A stretch of DNA of 64,000 bases. It comes from Clostridium sp. HBUAS56010. GTDB taxonomy: Bacteria; Bacillota; Clostridia; Lachnospirales; Lachnospiraceae. Positions 30,488 through 40,341 of this stretch are shown piece by piece. The stretch's first letter is position 1, and each line of letters opens with the position of its first letter. Position numbers and translations under genes: made by a program. The stretch lies in the NCBI RefSeq assembly GCF_007115105.1, contig NZ_SULJ01000008.1:62001-126000 (forward strand). The letters are read 5' to 3'. The notes beneath the pieces are model-generated. The model saw nothing but the letters and a program-made list of their open reading frames with translations, did no database searches and was not told the origin of the DNA.

Positions 30488-31573
30488 ATGTTGACAGATC
30501 ATGAGTACATGAAGCAGGCATTAGAACTGGCAGTAAAGGGCATTGGCTGGGTAAATCCTAATCCAACGGTAGGAGCGGTCATTGTCAAAGGAAATGCCGT
30601 TATCGGAACCGGATATCATCATGGTTTCGGAGCTGCCCATGCAGAGCGGGATGCCCTTTCCAATTGTACAGAATCTCCAAAAGGTGCCACTTTATATGTA
30701 ACCTTAGAGCCTTGCTGTCATTATGGAAAAACCCCTCCCTGCACCGATGCCATCATAGAAAGCGGAATCAGACGGGTGGTGATCGGCTGCCTGGATGCAA
30801 ATCCTCTGGTAGCTGGTAAGGGAGCCGCAATTTTGCAGGAACAGGGCATTGAGGTGGTACATGGAGTGCGAAAAGAAGAATGTATGAATCTCAATCAGGT
30901 GTTTTTTCACTTTATACAGAAAAAAACTCCTTATGTGGTCATGAAATATGCCATGACAATGGATGGGAAAATCGCTGCTGCCTCCGGTGATTCCAAATGG
31001 ATTACTGGAAAAACTGCCCGCATGAGAGTTCAGGAGGACAGACACCGGTATTCTGCTATTATGGTTGGCACCGGAACTGTTTTGGCAGATGACCCCATGC
31101 TTACCTGCAGACTTCAAGAGTGTAAAAGTCCTGTGCGTATTATATGCGATACCAGACTAAGGACTCCCCTGACCGCCAACGTGGTAAAAACAGCCGGCAG
31201 TTACAAAACCATCTTTGCTACCTGCTGCAGCCAGGCTCAGGCAGCCCCTTACATAGACGCAGGCTGCGAAGTTCTTTCAATAAAAGAAACTGACGGACAT
31301 GTGGATTTAAATGAATTGATGCTTCGCCTTGGGGAACAGGGATTAGACAGTATTTTATTAGAAGGGGGAGGAACCTTAAACTGGTCCGCTTTAAACAGCC
31401 AGATTGTGAACAAGGTGCAAGCCTACCTTGCCCCTAAATTACTGGGAGGCGAAAAAGCAAAATCTCCGGTTGGGGGGATGGGGGTTTCTTCTCCTGACAA
31501 TGGATTTTTCCTAACTCCTCCAACGATTACACGTCTTGGAGATGATATTCTTCTGGAAAGCGAGGTGCTTTGA
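30488..31573 (+). CDS. ribD: Bifunctional riboflavin deaminase/reductase RibD
   Basis: Two-domain enzyme (361 residues) for the second and third steps of the riboflavin pathway: deamination and then reduction of the ribosylamino-pyrimidine. Residues 1-145 form the zinc deaminase (HAERDAL with His51 and Glu53; LEPCCHYGKTPPC with Cys76 and Cys85). Residues 148-361 are the DHFR-like reductase (MKYAMTMDGKIAAASGDSKW). Start is ATG 30488 or the next codon TTG 30491; AGGAGG is 3 or 6 bases upstream respectively. A longer frame upstream lies in the terminator. First gene of the operon. Confidence 0.96.
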   Translation: MLTDHEYMKQALELAVKGIGWVNPNPTVGAVIVKGNAVIGTGYHHGFGAAHAERDALSNCTESPKGATLYVTLEPCCHYGKTPPCTDAIIESGIRRVVIGCLDANPLVAGKGAAILQEQGIEVVHGVRKEECMNLNQVFFHFIQKKTPYVVMKYAMTMDGKIAAASGDSKWITGKTARMRVQEDRHRYSAIMVGTGTVLADDPMLTCRLQECKSPVRIICDTRLRTPLTANVVKTAGSYKTIFATCCSQAQAAPYIDAGCEVLSIKETDGHVDLNELMLRLGEQGLDSILLEGGGTLNWSALNSQIVNKVQAYLAPKLLGGEKAKSPVGGMGVSSPDNGFFLTPPTITRLGDDILLESEVL

Positions 31574-32196
31574 TGTTTACGGGAATCATTGAAGAAACGG
31601 GCGTAGTCCGCTCTGTTAAAAAAGGAGCTCTTTCCGCCGTTCTTACCATTTCAGCTTCTAAAATCCTGACAGATACCAGAGTGGGGGACAGTATCTGTGT
31701 CAATGGAATCTGCCTCACAGCTACATTGGTTACACCAGATTCTTTTACGGCTGATGTGATGCACGAAACCTTAACCCGCTCCTCTCTTGCCAGACTTCAC
31801 TCTGGATCAAAGGTGAATCTGGAGCGTGCCATGCCGGCAAACGGAAGGTTCGGAGGGCATATTCTGACCGGTCACATTGATGGAACCGGTGTCATTCGTT
31901 CCATTCAAAAAGATGATAATGCCATTTGGTATACCATAAGAACTTCGGATCAGCTTTTATATTACATTGTTGAAAAAGGTTCTATCGGGATTGATGGAAT
32001 CAGTCTGACGGTTGCCAGACTTTCTAAGACAGATTTTTGTGTCTCCGTCATTCCCCATACTGCTGCCAAAACCACTCTTCTTTATAAGAAAACTGGTGAC
32101 ACTGTTAATCTGGAAAACGACTGCATCGGGAAATATATTGAAAAATTCCTTACCGCACAGGCACAACCTGACAAGATCAGCCGTCTCAATTCATAG
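31573..32196 (+). CDS. ribE: Riboflavin synthase alpha subunit
   Basis: A 207-residue enzyme that dismutates two lumazines into riboflavin. The N-terminal [12 protein letters not shown] signature and two tandem barrel repeats are visible ([12 protein letters not shown] and [15 protein letters not shown] are equivalent strands). The ATG overlaps the ribD TGA by one base, with GAGGTG five bases upstream. Second gene of the FMN-regulated operon. Confidence 0.96.
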   Translation: MFTGIIEETGVVRSVKKGALSAVLTISASKILTDTRVGDSICVNGICLTATLVTPDSFTADVMHETLTRSSLARLHSGSKVNLERAMPANGRFGGHILTGHIDGTGVIRSIQKDDNAIWYTIRTSDQLLYYIVEKGSIGIDGISLTVARLSKTDFCVSVIPHTAAKTTLLYKKTGDTVNLENDCIGKYIEKFLTAQAQPDKISRLNS

Positions 32197-32204
32197 GAGG
32201 TATT

Positions 32205-33422
32205 ATGTCTGAATTTCAAACAATCAAACAAGCCCTTGAGGATCTGCGTCAGGGGAAAATTATTCTGGTTACAGATGATATGGACCGGGAGAATGAAGGA
32301 GACTTCATCTGCGCAGGTCAGTTCGCTACAACAGAAAATGTAAACTTTATGGCTGTTCATGGAAAAGGACTGATCTGTATGCCCATGAGCCAGTCTCTTT
32401 GTGAAAGCCTGGGGCTTACCCCCATGGTTGCCAATAACACAGATAACCACGAAACTGCCTTTACAGTTTCTATTGACCACAAAAGCACTTCCACCGGCAT
32501 ATCCGCTCTGGAACGGGGAATCACAGCAAGAGCCTGTACCACGGATGACGCAAAGCCGGAAGATTTCCGCCGTCCCGGACACATGTTTCCCCTGGCAGCC
32601 AAAAAAGGGGGTGTTTTGGAACGAAACGGACACACGGAAGCAACGGTAGACTTACTGCGTCTTGCCGGACTGAAAGAATGTGGACTGTGCTGTGAAATCA
32701 TGAGAGAAGACGGTACCATGATGCGTACCAAAGAACTGATGGAACTGGCGAAAACCTTTCATATAACCATGATTACCATTAAAGATCTCCAGAATTACCG
32801 CAAGACCAATGACAAACTGGTAGAATGTGCCGCCTTAACGAAAATGCCCACCAGGTTCGGTGATTTTAAAGCTTATGGATATGTTAATAAACTAAACGGA
32901 GAACATCACATCGCACTGGTTATGGGAGAAATCGGAGATGGAACCGATCTTTTATGCAGGGTTCATTCGGAATGTCTTACCGGAGATGCTTTTGGTTCTC
33001 TCCGCTGTGACTGCGGTCAGCAGCTTGACGCTGCAATGAAGCAGATCAGCCGGGAAGGACGGGGAGTTTTACTATACATGCGTCAGGAAGGGCGGGGAAT
33101 TGGTCTGATCAACAAACTGAAAGCTTATGAATTGCAGGATAAGGGCATGGATACCCTGGATGCAAACCTTGCACTTGGATTTGCAGGTGACCTGCGGCAG
33201 TATTTTATCGGTGCACAGATTCTAAAGGATCTGGGTGTAAAAACTCTTCGTCTTATGACCAACAATCCGGATAAGGTATACCAGCTTTCCGACTTTGGTA
33301 TTGAAATTATAAAAAGAGTTTCCATTCAGATGGATGCTACTGCCCATGATCTGTTTTATCTAAAAACCAAACAGATGAAAATGGGACATATTTTAAACTA
33401 TAAAAAGGAGATTCAATCATGA
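32205..33422 (+). CDS. ribBA: Bifunctional DHBP synthase / GTP cyclohydrolase II
   Basis: A 405-residue fusion. Residues 1-205 form RibB ([11 protein letters not shown] metal/substrate loop, then RRPGHMFPL), which makes the four-carbon unit from ribulose 5-phosphate. Residues 206-405 form RibA ([21 protein letters not shown] zinc cysteines; RQEGRGIGL), which opens GTP. Both halves keep their key residues. SD GGAGG precedes the ATG, 8 bases after ribE. It overlaps ribH by four bases. Confidence 0.97.
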   Translation: MSEFQTIKQALEDLRQGKIILVTDDMDRENEGDFICAGQFATTENVNFMAVHGKGLICMPMSQSLCESLGLTPMVANNTDNHETAFTVSIDHKSTSTGISALERGITARACTTDDAKPEDFRRPGHMFPLAAKKGGVLERNGHTEATVDLLRLAGLKECGLCCEIMREDGTMMRTKELMELAKTFHITMITIKDLQNYRKTNDKLVECAALTKMPTRFGDFKAYGYVNKLNGEHHIALVMGEIGDGTDLLCRVHSECLTGDAFGSLRCDCGQQLDAAMKQISREGRGVLLYMRQEGRGIGLINKLKAYELQDKGMDTLDANLALGFAGDLRQYFIGAQILKDLGVKTLRLMTNNPDKVYQLSDFGIEIIKRVSIQMDATAHDLFYLKTKQMKMGHILNYKKEIQS

Positions 33423-33880
33423 ATATAATAGAAGGAAATTTCATATCCAAGGACATAAAAATAGGAATTGTTGCAGCACGTTTTAACGAATTCATTACCT
33501 CCAAACTGCTTTCCGGTGCTTTAGACGGATTGAAACGGCACGACGTAAAGGAAGATAATATTGATATTGCCTGGGTTCCAGGAGCTTTTGAGATTCCCCT
33601 GATTGCCTCCAAAATGGCAAAAAGCAAAAAATATGATGCTGTAATCTGCCTTGGAGCCGTTATCCGGGGAAGCACAAGCCATTATGACTATGTCTGCAGC
33701 GAAGTCTCAAAGGGAATCGCCCAGATCTCTCTTGCCAGTGATCTTCCTGTTTTATTTGGCGTTCTGACAACGGAGACGATTGAACAGGCAATTGAACGAG
33801 CAGGCACCAAAGCCGGCAATAAAGGATTTGACTGTGCCCTGAGTGCCATAGAGATGGTAAACTTAATCCGCGCCCTCTAA
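33419..33880 (+). CDS. ribH: 6,7-dimethyl-8-ribityllumazine synthase
   Basis: A 153-residue capsid-forming enzyme that condenses the RibB and RibD products into lumazine. The motifs [21 protein letters not shown] and [15 protein letters not shown] (with the catalytic His in the SHYD region) are intact. Start overlaps ribBA in ATGA. Last gene of the operon; no clear hairpin follows, and the next promoter lies 23 bases downstream. Confidence 0.97.
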   Translation: MNIIEGNFISKDIKIGIVAARFNEFITSKLLSGALDGLKRHDVKEDNIDIAWVPGAFEIPLIASKMAKSKKYDAVICLGAVIRGSTSHYDYVCSEVSKGIAQISLASDLPVLFGVLTTETIEQAIERAGTKAGNKGFDCALSAIEMVNLIRAL

Positions 33881-33903
33881 TATAAAAATCTCTCCTTTTG
33901 CAC

Positions 33904-33932
33904 TTTACAACCAAAACCGGATTGGATACAAT
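33904..33932 (+). promoter_or_regulatory. Promoter of citC
   Basis: TTTACA (33904-33909), 17-base spacer and TACAAT (33927-33932), 54 bases before the citC ATG. Confidence 0.65.
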
Positions 33933-33986
33933 AATTAGGAATGGATTGATATTGGAAGAAAAAGCCCGGAACAAAAGGAGAAAACC

Positions 33987-35033
33987 ATGAGTGATTATTA
34001 TATTTCCAAAGTTTCACCCACCGATCACAGAAACAACCAGTTCATTGACGAACTTCTCATAAAAGAAGGTATACGCAGGGATAAGAATCTGGATTATACA
34101 TGTGCGGTGTTTGATGATGATTGCCATGTGATTGCCACAGGAAGCTGCTTTGGCAATACCTTGCGATGCCTTGCCGTAAGCAGCAGCCATCAGGGAGAGG
34201 GACTGATGAACCAGATCATCACCCATCTCACCGAAGTGCAGTTTCAAAGAGGCAATTCCCATATATTTTTATACACCAAATCTTCTGCTTCCGGTTTCTT
34301 TTCGGATCTGGGTTTTTATGAGATTGTCAGTATCTCCGATAAGGTTGTATTTATGGAGAACAAAAAACGGGGATTCAAAGATTATCTTGAACGCCTGACA
34401 AAAGAATCATTACCGGGAAACAATGCTGCTGCCATTGTTATGAATGGAAATCCCTTTACCCTCGGACATCTCTATCTGGTTGAGAAAGCGGCGGCACAAC
34501 ATGATGTGCTTCATCTGTTTCTTGTCAGCGAAGACGTAAGTCTGGTGCCTTTTTCCGTCCGGAAACGGCTTATTATGGAGGGAACGGCTCATCTGCCTAA
34601 TATCTGCTATCATGACAGCGGACCATATATTGTCAGCAATGCCACCTTCCCCAGCTATTTTCAAAAGGATGACCAGGCGGTTATTGAAAGCCACGCTCTT
34701 TTAGACCTGGGTGTTTTTGTAAAGATAGCAAAATCTCTTGGCATTACCACAAGATATGTAGGGGAAGAACCAAACAGTCAGGTAACTGCCAGGTATAATG
34801 CCATTATGAAAGAAAAACTGCCGGAATCAGGCATTGACTGTGTGATTATTAAAAGAAAAGAAACCAATGGGTCTGTGATCAGCGCATCCACAGTCAGAGA
34901 ACTCATTAAAAATGGTGACTTTTCTCAGTTAAGCAGCTATCTTCCCCCTGCTGTTCTGCGCTACTTTACCAGCAGGGAAGCCATTCCAGTCATAGAGAAG
35001 ATCCAACAATCAGAAGATGTGATTCATTATTAA
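33987..35033 (+). CDS. citC: [Citrate (pro-3S)-lyase] ligase
   Basis: A 348-residue enzyme that acetylates the thiol of the citrate lyase acyl carrier prosthetic group using ATP and acetate. An N-terminal GNAT-like domain (LAVSSSHQGEGLMNQIITHL) is followed by a nucleotidyltransferase domain with MNGNPFTLGHLYLVEKA (TxGH-type motif) and SASTVRELI. Length fits CitC. No citDEF, citX or citG gene lies nearby. It stands alone between its own promoter and a terminator, so its target must be encoded elsewhere or it has another role. Confidence 0.9.
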   Translation: MSDYYISKVSPTDHRNNQFIDELLIKEGIRRDKNLDYTCAVFDDDCHVIATGSCFGNTLRCLAVSSSHQGEGLMNQIITHLTEVQFQRGNSHIFLYTKSSASGFFSDLGFYEIVSISDKVVFMENKKRGFKDYLERLTKESLPGNNAAAIVMNGNPFTLGHLYLVEKAAAQHDVLHLFLVSEDVSLVPFSVRKRLIMEGTAHLPNICYHDSGPYIVSNATFPSYFQKDDQAVIESHALLDLGVFVKIAKSLGITTRYVGEEPNSQVTARYNAIMKEKLPESGIDCVIIKRKETNGSVISASTVRELIKNGDFSQLSSYLPPAVLRYFTSREAIPVIEKIQQSEDVIHY

Positions 35034-35073
35034 AAAGCTGCAGAGATTTCTCCGGATATCTCTGCAGCTTTTT
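35032..35073. terminator. Terminator of citC
   Basis: AAAAAGCTGCAGAGA and TCTCTGCAGCTTTTT form a perfect stem over 15 bases, usable in both directions. Confidence 0.92.
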
Positions 35074-35188
35074 AACTTCCCAATAGTTTCCTTTTGTTAT
35101 CTAGTACCTTAATGGTGCCTACTTTACGTTGCCCTCTACCAGTATTATAATAATGGTAATGAACCTGGCTTCATTTTTTTCATCAAAA

Positions 35189-35204
35189 GTTAGATATGTC
35201 TAAC
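35189..35204. promoter_or_regulatory. Putative DtxR-family operator before the Cys-rich iron peptide
   Basis: GTTAGATATGTCTAAC is a palindrome (6+6 exact) that fits TTAGRYATGYCTAA together with the site TTTAGGCATGCCTAAA found before the DtxR-family gene at 40417. It lies 85 bases upstream of the peptide's ATG. Confidence 0.55.
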
Positions 35205-35288
35205 CAGATTAAACATAACTCATATCAGCTTTTTGTAAAAATGAAACAATATAGAAGCATTATTTATAAAAAACGGAGGTGTTGTATC

Positions 35289-35429
35289 ATGGCGGCAACC
35301 ATTATTATCGTTGGACTTCTTGCAGCTTATGTTGGTTTTCTTGTTGTAAGAGGCATTGGAAAAATGAAACGGGGAGAATCCGGCTGTGGCTGCGGTTGTT
35401 CCGGATGTTCGGAAGAAAAAGAATGTTAA
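35289..35429 (+). CDS. FeoB-associated Cys-rich membrane protein
   Basis: A 46-residue peptide with one N-terminal membrane span (AATIIIVGLLAAYVGFLVV), a short basic linker and a Cys-rich tail (ESGCGCGCSGCSEEKEC, six Cys). This is the pattern of the small FeoB-associated proteins thought to assist ferrous iron uptake. The ATG at 35289 has GGAGGTG seven bases upstream; a longer frame begins near 35196 without SD. No feoA or feoB is adjacent. The palindrome at 35189 suggests metal-dependent control. Confidence 0.83.
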   Translation: MAATIIIVGLLAAYVGFLVVRGIGKMKRGESGCGCGCSGCSEEKEC

Positions 35430-35475
35430 AAAAACGGTTTTCCTTTTCGCTATTTGAAAGGAAAACCGTTTTTTA
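35428..35475. terminator. Bidirectional terminator between the Cys-rich peptide and hcp
   Basis: AAAAACGGTTTTCCTTT and AAAGGAAAACCGTTTTTT form a long stem, ending both convergent transcripts. Confidence 0.92.
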
Positions 35476-35494
35476 CTGTGAAACATTTCGTCAT

Positions 35495-37054
35495 TTAGCC
35501 AAATATTTTTTTTAAATCCTCATCTGGTGTGCTGATTGGTGAAATGTTATACTTTTCTACCAGTATATTTAAAACATTGGGAGAAATAAATGCTGGCAAT
35601 GTTGGCCCTAACAGAATATTTTTTATTCCAAGAGATAAAAGGGTTAAGAGAATACATACCGCCTTCTGCTCGTACCAGGAGAGAACCAGGGATAAAGGAA
35701 GCTGGTTTACATCACATTCAAAGGCATCTGCCAGAGCCAGAGCTACCCGGATCGCACTATAGGCATCGTTACACTGTCCCATATCCAGAATTCTCGGGAA
35801 TCCCTCAATCTGTCCCAAATCAAGGTCATTAATCCGGAACTTTCCACAGGCAAGGGTTAAGATAATCGTATCCATCGGAGTCTTTTTGGCAAACTCTGTA
35901 TAATAACTTCTTCCAGGCGCCGCACCATCGCATCCTCCAATCAAAAAGAAACGTCTGATCTTACCTTTCTTAATCAGGTCAATAATCGTACCGGCAGAAG
36001 ATAAAACCGTTTCATGGGCGAATCCGGTTGTTACCGTACTTCCATCATTAATTCCTGTCATAGGCTGATCTTCCGGATATCCGCCGCATTCCAGGGCCTT
36101 TTCAATTACAGGAGTAAAATCTTTATCCTCACCAATATGAACCAGTTCGGGATAAGATACAACAGACGTTGTAAACACTCTGTCATTATAGCTTTGTCTT
36201 ACAGGCATCAGACAGTTGGTTGTAAAAAGAATGGGAGCTGGAATATTATGAAACTCGGACTGCTGGCTCTGCCAGGCGGTTCCGAAATTGCCTTTCAGGT
36301 GTTTATACTTTTTAAGCCCTGGATATCCATGGGCAGGCAGCATCTCACAATGGGTGTAAATATTGATTCCTTTATCCTTTGTCTGTTCCAGAAGAAGTTC
36401 CAGGTCGTGAAGATCATGTCCGCTTACCACAATAAAAGGTCCTTTTTCAATGGAAAGAGGCACTTCTGTCGGAACCGGAGCCCCGTAACTTTTTGTATTT
36501 GCTTCATCCAAAAGCGCCATACATTTAAAATTCACTTCACCCGTCTTTAATACCAGCGGAAGCAAGGTATCCACATCGTAATCTTCTCCAATGGCGCATA
36601 AGCCTTCGTAAAAAAATGCTGTAACTTCAGAATCCGTAAATCCCAGTGCAAAAGCATGGTAAGCATAAGCAGCCATACCACGAAGCCCAAATAAAATCAG
36701 AGACTTTAAAGAACGAATGTCTTCATTATCTTCCCATATATTGCGGACATCGTAATTCTCTGTATTGGATGAGATGTTTTCTTTTTCGTTATTTACTTCA
36801 TCCATTAATTTTATAACCGTATCATTATAAAAGTTTACATTGGTAATGGTGGTGAATAATCCTTTAATCACTAATTCATCTGATGTTTTAGACGGACCCT
36901 TTTCCATAACCGCTCTGGACAGACCAATTAAGGCACTGGTCAGATCATCCTGATAATTTGCGGTATCGCACTTTTTCCCGCAGACACCAGCTTTTCCTTC
37001 ACAACCGGTATTGTGTGCTGTCTGCTGACATTGAAAGCAAAACATTTCCTGCAT
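35495..37054 (-). CDS. hcp: Hybrid-cluster protein / hydroxylamine reductase (paralogue 1)
   Basis: A 519-residue Hcp. N-terminal cluster ligands Cys6, Cys9, Cys18 and Cys25 (MFCFQCQQTAHNTGC, CX2CX8CX6C) are followed by the hybrid-cluster region (VVSGHDLHDLELLLEQTKDK, NCLMPVRQSY, GGCDGAAPGRSYY, GQCNDAYSAIRVA). Hcp proteins reduce NO or hydroxylamine and protect anaerobes from nitrosative stress; cytosolic. It is separated by 222 bases from a second hcp, with a terminator between, so the two are regulated separately. SD GAGGAGATT precedes the ATG. Confidence 0.94.
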   Translation of the reverse strand: MQEMFCFQCQQTAHNTGCEGKAGVCGKKCDTANYQDDLTSALIGLSRAVMEKGPSKTSDELVIKGLFTTITNVNFYNDTVIKLMDEVNNEKENISSNTENYDVRNIWEDNEDIRSLKSLILFGLRGMAAYAYHAFALGFTDSEVTAFFYEGLCAIGEDYDVDTLLPLVLKTGEVNFKCMALLDEANTKSYGAPVPTEVPLSIEKGPFIVVSGHDLHDLELLLEQTKDKGINIYTHCEMLPAHGYPGLKKYKHLKGNFGTAWQSQQSEFHNIPAPILFTTNCLMPVRQSYNDRVFTTSVVSYPELVHIGEDKDFTPVIEKALECGGYPEDQPMTGINDGSTVTTGFAHETVLSSAGTIIDLIKKGKIRRFFLIGGCDGAAPGRSYYTEFAKKTPMDTIILTLACGKFRINDLDLGQIEGFPRILDMGQCNDAYSAIRVALALADAFECDVNQLPLSLVLSWYEQKAVCILLTLLSLGIKNILLGPTLPAFISPNVLNILVEKYNISPISTPDEDLKKIFG

Positions 37055-37218
37055 GACTGTTAATCTCCTCTCTGAAACCCATAAGTATTATTGAAGAATA
37101 TACCAGGTTACTGTTTCCAACATCTTCATTTTTTATTCCTGAAACAGCAAAACCTTGTGGTTGAATTTTCAGAAATCTCAATCATGACACCTTGAATCCA
37201 CTTTATTATCGTATAAAA

Positions 37219-37264
37219 AAAGCCCGTCACAGACACTGCATCTGCAGCATCCATAACGGACCCG
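37219..37264 (-). terminator. Terminator of the upstream hcp paralogue
   Basis: On the minus strand GTCCGT...GCTGCA pairs with TGCAGT...ACGGGC as a long interrupted stem, followed by seven T. Confidence 0.82.
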
Positions 37265-37276
37265 TTTTGTTCTATA

Positions 37277-38908
37277 TTATGCGTTCATGAATAACTCAAT
37301 ATCATCATCCACACTGCCGATTCCGGCAATACCAAAGGTATCAACAAGAACCTTTGCCACATTAGGAGAAAGGAATCCTGGTAATGTAGGTCCTAAGTGA
37401 ATGTTTTTCACACCTAAGTGAAGCAGGGCAAGAAGTACAATAACTGCCTTCTGCTCATACCATGCAATGTTATAAGCGATTGGAAGCTCATTGACATCAT
37501 CAAGACCAAATACTTCTTTCAACTTCAATGCAATCAATGCAAGGGAGTAGGAATCGTTACACTGTCCTGCATCAAGAACTCTTGGAATTCCACCGATATC
37601 ACCAAGCTCTAACTTATTGTATCTGTACTTTGCACAGCCTGCTGTAAGAATAACTGTATCCTTTGGAAGCTTCTCTGCAAATTCTGTATAATAAGATCTT
37701 GATTTCACTCTGCCATCGCAGCCTGCCATTACAAAGAATTTCTTGATTGCGCCGGATTTTACAGCATCCACAACCTTGTCAGCCAGTGCAAATACCTGAT
37801 TATGTGCAAAACCACCTACGATTGTTCCAGTCTCGATCTCCTCAGGACTCTTAAGAGTCTTTGCGAGTGCAATGATTTCAGAGAAGTCTTTCTTTCCGTT
37901 CTCATCCGCTTCAATGTGCTTGCATCCTGGGAAGCCAGTTGCTCCTGTAGTGAAAATTCTTGCTGCTACTTCTGGTGATTTTGGAGGAACGATACAGTTT
38001 GTAGTAAATAAGATCGGTCCGTTAAAGGTCTGGAATTCTGTAACCTGTTTCCACCAGGCATTTCCATAGTTTCCTGCGAAATGATCATATTTCTTAAATG
38101 CTGGATAATAATGAGCTGGAAGCATCTCACCATGGGTGTAAACATCCACGCCAGTGCCCTTTGTCTGCTCTAATAACTGTTCCATATCCGTTAAGTCATG
38201 ACCGGAAATAAGAATAGCCGGATTTTTTCTAACACCAATATTAACGGTTGTAATCTCTGGATTTCCATAACGGGTTGTATTGGCTTCATCTAAAAGAGCC
38301 ATAGCGCTTACCCCTAATTCACCAGTCTTTAAAGTTAATGCAACCAGATCATCGGCTGATAATGTATCATCAAGAGTTGCTGCCAGTCCTTCATACATAA
38401 ATGCGTAGATATCGTCGTTTTCTTTTCCGATGTTAAACGCATGCTCTACATAAGCAGCCATACCTTTAATACCATAGATAATCAGTTCTCTTAAAGAACG
38501 GACATCCTCATTCTCTGTTGCAAGTACACCAACTGTAGCTGCCTTTGCAAGCATAGATTCTCTTGTATCTACAGTAAATACTGCTGCATCATGATTTCCA
38601 TGATAGCCTGCACTCTTAGCAAGCTGATCTCTAAGTCCAAGTACTTTTACAATCTGTGCCTCAATTGCATCTGCATCAAAGTTGGCATTGGTGATTGTAA
38701 TAAAGAGACTTGTCACCATCTCACGGTTAATATGATTAATATCGGAAACCTTGATTCCTGCCTTTACAACAACTTCGGAAATTCCTTTCACTGCATAAAT
38801 AAGCAGATCCTGAAGCTTTGCAACCTCTTCCGTCTTTCCGCAAACTCCCATAACTGTACAGCCTGTATTCTTTGCTGTCTCCTGACACTGATAACAAAAC
38901 ATGCTCAT
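37277..38908 (-). CDS. hcp: Hybrid-cluster protein / hydroxylamine reductase (paralogue 2)
   Basis: A 543-residue Hcp with CX2CX8CX5C at Cys5, Cys8, Cys17 and Cys23 ([15 protein letters not shown]), the Desulfovibrio-type spacing. Hybrid-cluster motifs are conserved ([56 protein letters not shown]). ATG 38908 has AGGAGG 9-10 bases upstream; the frame extends 50 codons further without SD. The upstream region to about 39110 is a long leader or promoter zone with a palindrome at 39074. Confidence 0.94.
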   Translation of the reverse strand: MSMFCYQCQETAKNTGCTVMGVCGKTEEVAKLQDLLIYAVKGISEVVVKAGIKVSDINHINREMVTSLFITITNANFDADAIEAQIVKVLGLRDQLAKSAGYHGNHDAAVFTVDTRESMLAKAATVGVLATENEDVRSLRELIIYGIKGMAAYVEHAFNIGKENDDIYAFMYEGLAATLDDTLSADDLVALTLKTGELGVSAMALLDEANTTRYGNPEITTVNIGVRKNPAILISGHDLTDMEQLLEQTKGTGVDVYTHGEMLPAHYYPAFKKYDHFAGNYGNAWWKQVTEFQTFNGPILFTTNCIVPPKSPEVAARIFTTGATGFPGCKHIEADENGKKDFSEIIALAKTLKSPEEIETGTIVGGFAHNQVFALADKVVDAVKSGAIKKFFVMAGCDGRVKSRSYYTEFAEKLPKDTVILTAGCAKYRYNKLELGDIGGIPRVLDAGQCNDSYSLALIALKLKEVFGLDDVNELPIAYNIAWYEQKAVIVLLALLHLGVKNIHLGPTLPGFLSPNVAKVLVDTFGIAGIGSVDDDIELFMNA

Positions 38909-39073
38909 ATTCCTTACCTCCTGTAGTAAATTATTATGATTAACACCCAGTTTAACTGAGCGCTCACACTCATAAGCAACGTCGTTTCGGTTTGTAAGAT
39001 TGAGGGAGATGAACTCGGTTTCTGTCCTGCCCTCGATCCTTGTACAGGATAACATCAACCAGAAATTATGTCC

Positions 39074-39087
39074 GTTGTTATTACAAC
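39074..39087. promoter_or_regulatory. Palindrome upstream of hcp paralogue 2
   Basis: GTTGTTATTACAAC, a 5+5 palindrome with a 4-base centre, 166 bases before the hcp ATG. It may be an operator for a redox or nitrosative-stress regulator. The regulator is unknown. Confidence 0.35.
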
Positions 39088-39115
39088 ATAGTTGAAAGTT
39101 TTTGAGATTTTTTAT

Positions 39116-39535
39116 TTATATACACTCCTTAAGAATGGAACAAAGAACCTGGCTATGAGATTTTCTTTTCTTTGTTTCAGTGCCTACAATACAGATTCTT
39201 GAGTATCTTTCATACTGTGACAGAAAATAAGAAGTAATATTGCGTTCTTTCATCAGATCCTCATACCCTTTTTTATACTGGTCCCAGGAAATCCATCGTT
39301 TTAAATAGGAATCTAAGAGTTCATTCATTGGTGCAAACTGACGGTCATGCACATAATCTGCATGGACAATCGTTTTAACCATATATTCAAGATCTCGTTT
39401 TTTTGTAAAACCACATAATTGGGAATCATTCTTCTGCCTTACGTCTAATACCAGGTCTACCTGATATTGTTTTAATGTTTCAAAAAACTTCTCAGCACTT
39501 GTTTCATAAGCACTGAGTTCATATATTTCTTTCAT
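39116..39535 (-). CDS. DUF488 domain protein
   Basis: A 139-residue protein with DUF488 features: LSAYETSAEKFFETLKQYQV, then LVLDVRQKNDSQLCGFTKKRDLE with the D-V-R segment, and the C-terminal ICIVGTETKKRKSHSQVLC in place of the more usual CAE...CHR motif. DUF488 proteins are small cytosolic proteins of unknown activity, sometimes linked to DNA or nucleotide chemistry. SD GGGGATACTGCAA is weak. It lies between an acetyltransferase and hcp on the same strand. Confidence 0.78.
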   Translation of the reverse strand: MKEIYELSAYETSAEKFFETLKQYQVDLVLDVRQKNDSQLCGFTKKRDLEYMVKTIVHADYVHDRQFAPMNELLDSYLKRWISWDQYKKGYEDLMKERNITSYFLSQYERYSRICIVGTETKKRKSHSQVLCSILKECI

Positions 39536-39575
39536 TTGCAGTATCCCCTTTCACGAATGTACCTGGAATCAGTTT

Positions 39576-40094
39576 TTATATTTTCTTTTCAAAGAATATC
39601 TGTTTTTCCGGAATTAGTTCCTCCAAAACTACGTCTGTGGAACCAGCATATTCAAATCCAAAGCTTCTATATAAGCCTGCCGCCGGATCATTCTCAATAT
39701 GAGTATCCAGCCTCATAACCGTACAACCTGTTTCCTCCGCTTTCTTCAGTGCAAAGGAAACCATCTTTTTCCCAATTCCTTTTCCCGCCTTTGACGGAGG
39801 AATGCAAAGGGTATGTAAAACCAGCACTTTTTCTCCACTCGCAAAATACTTCCATGGAATCCGCGTATATCCTTCCGACTGGAAATGATTTAAAATCATG
39901 CTGGCACAGATTTCTCCTTCCTCTTCCATCACATATAAGGTGTTTTCGGTCTCACTTTTTTCGGCTACAGCTCTTGTGGGATATACACCAAGAACCCAAT
40001 GGGAATGTCCACCATGTTCTTTTTCATATATCAATAATTCCCTATAGGTCTCTGCGACCTTCTCAATATCTCCTTTTACTGCTTTTCTGATCAT
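39576..40094 (-). CDS. GNAT-family N-acetyltransferase
   Basis: A 172-residue acetyltransferase. The acetyl-CoA loop is visible in VLHTLCIPPSKAGKGIGKKMVSFALKKAEE (Q/RxxGxG/A-like KAGKGIG), followed by VMRLDTHIENDPAAGLYRSFGFEYAG, the usual motif B. The substrate cannot be predicted. SD AGGAGGAACCT precedes the ATG at 40094. Confidence 0.9.
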   Translation of the reverse strand: MIRKAVKGDIEKVAETYRELLIYEKEHGGHSHWVLGVYPTRAVAEKSETENTLYVMEEEGEICASMILNHFQSEGYTRIPWKYFASGEKVLVLHTLCIPPSKAGKGIGKKMVSFALKKAEETGCTVMRLDTHIENDPAAGLYRSFGFEYAGSTDVVLEELIPEKQIFFEKKI

Positions 40095-40341
40095 AGGTTC
40101 CTCCTGATACTTATTGTGTTTTTACTGTTTTTCATGTTTCACTTCACCTTGCCCATTATAATGGATTCTGCCACATTTATCAAAGAATTTATGCAGTTTC
40201 GTGAATAAATATAATTTTTTTCTTCTGCTTTTCCTGTAACACTTTTTTTCATTTCAAATATATTAGTCTAAGGAAACTTTTTAATCTCCCTTAAAGGCGT
40301 TTCAAACGCAATCATTCCTTTCATATACATCAATTTTTATT

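Noticed and set aside
37277-39058. 593-codon version of hcp paralogue 2
   Set aside because: The 50 extra N-terminal codons have no SD and precede the conserved MFCYQC start; AGGAGG supports 38908.
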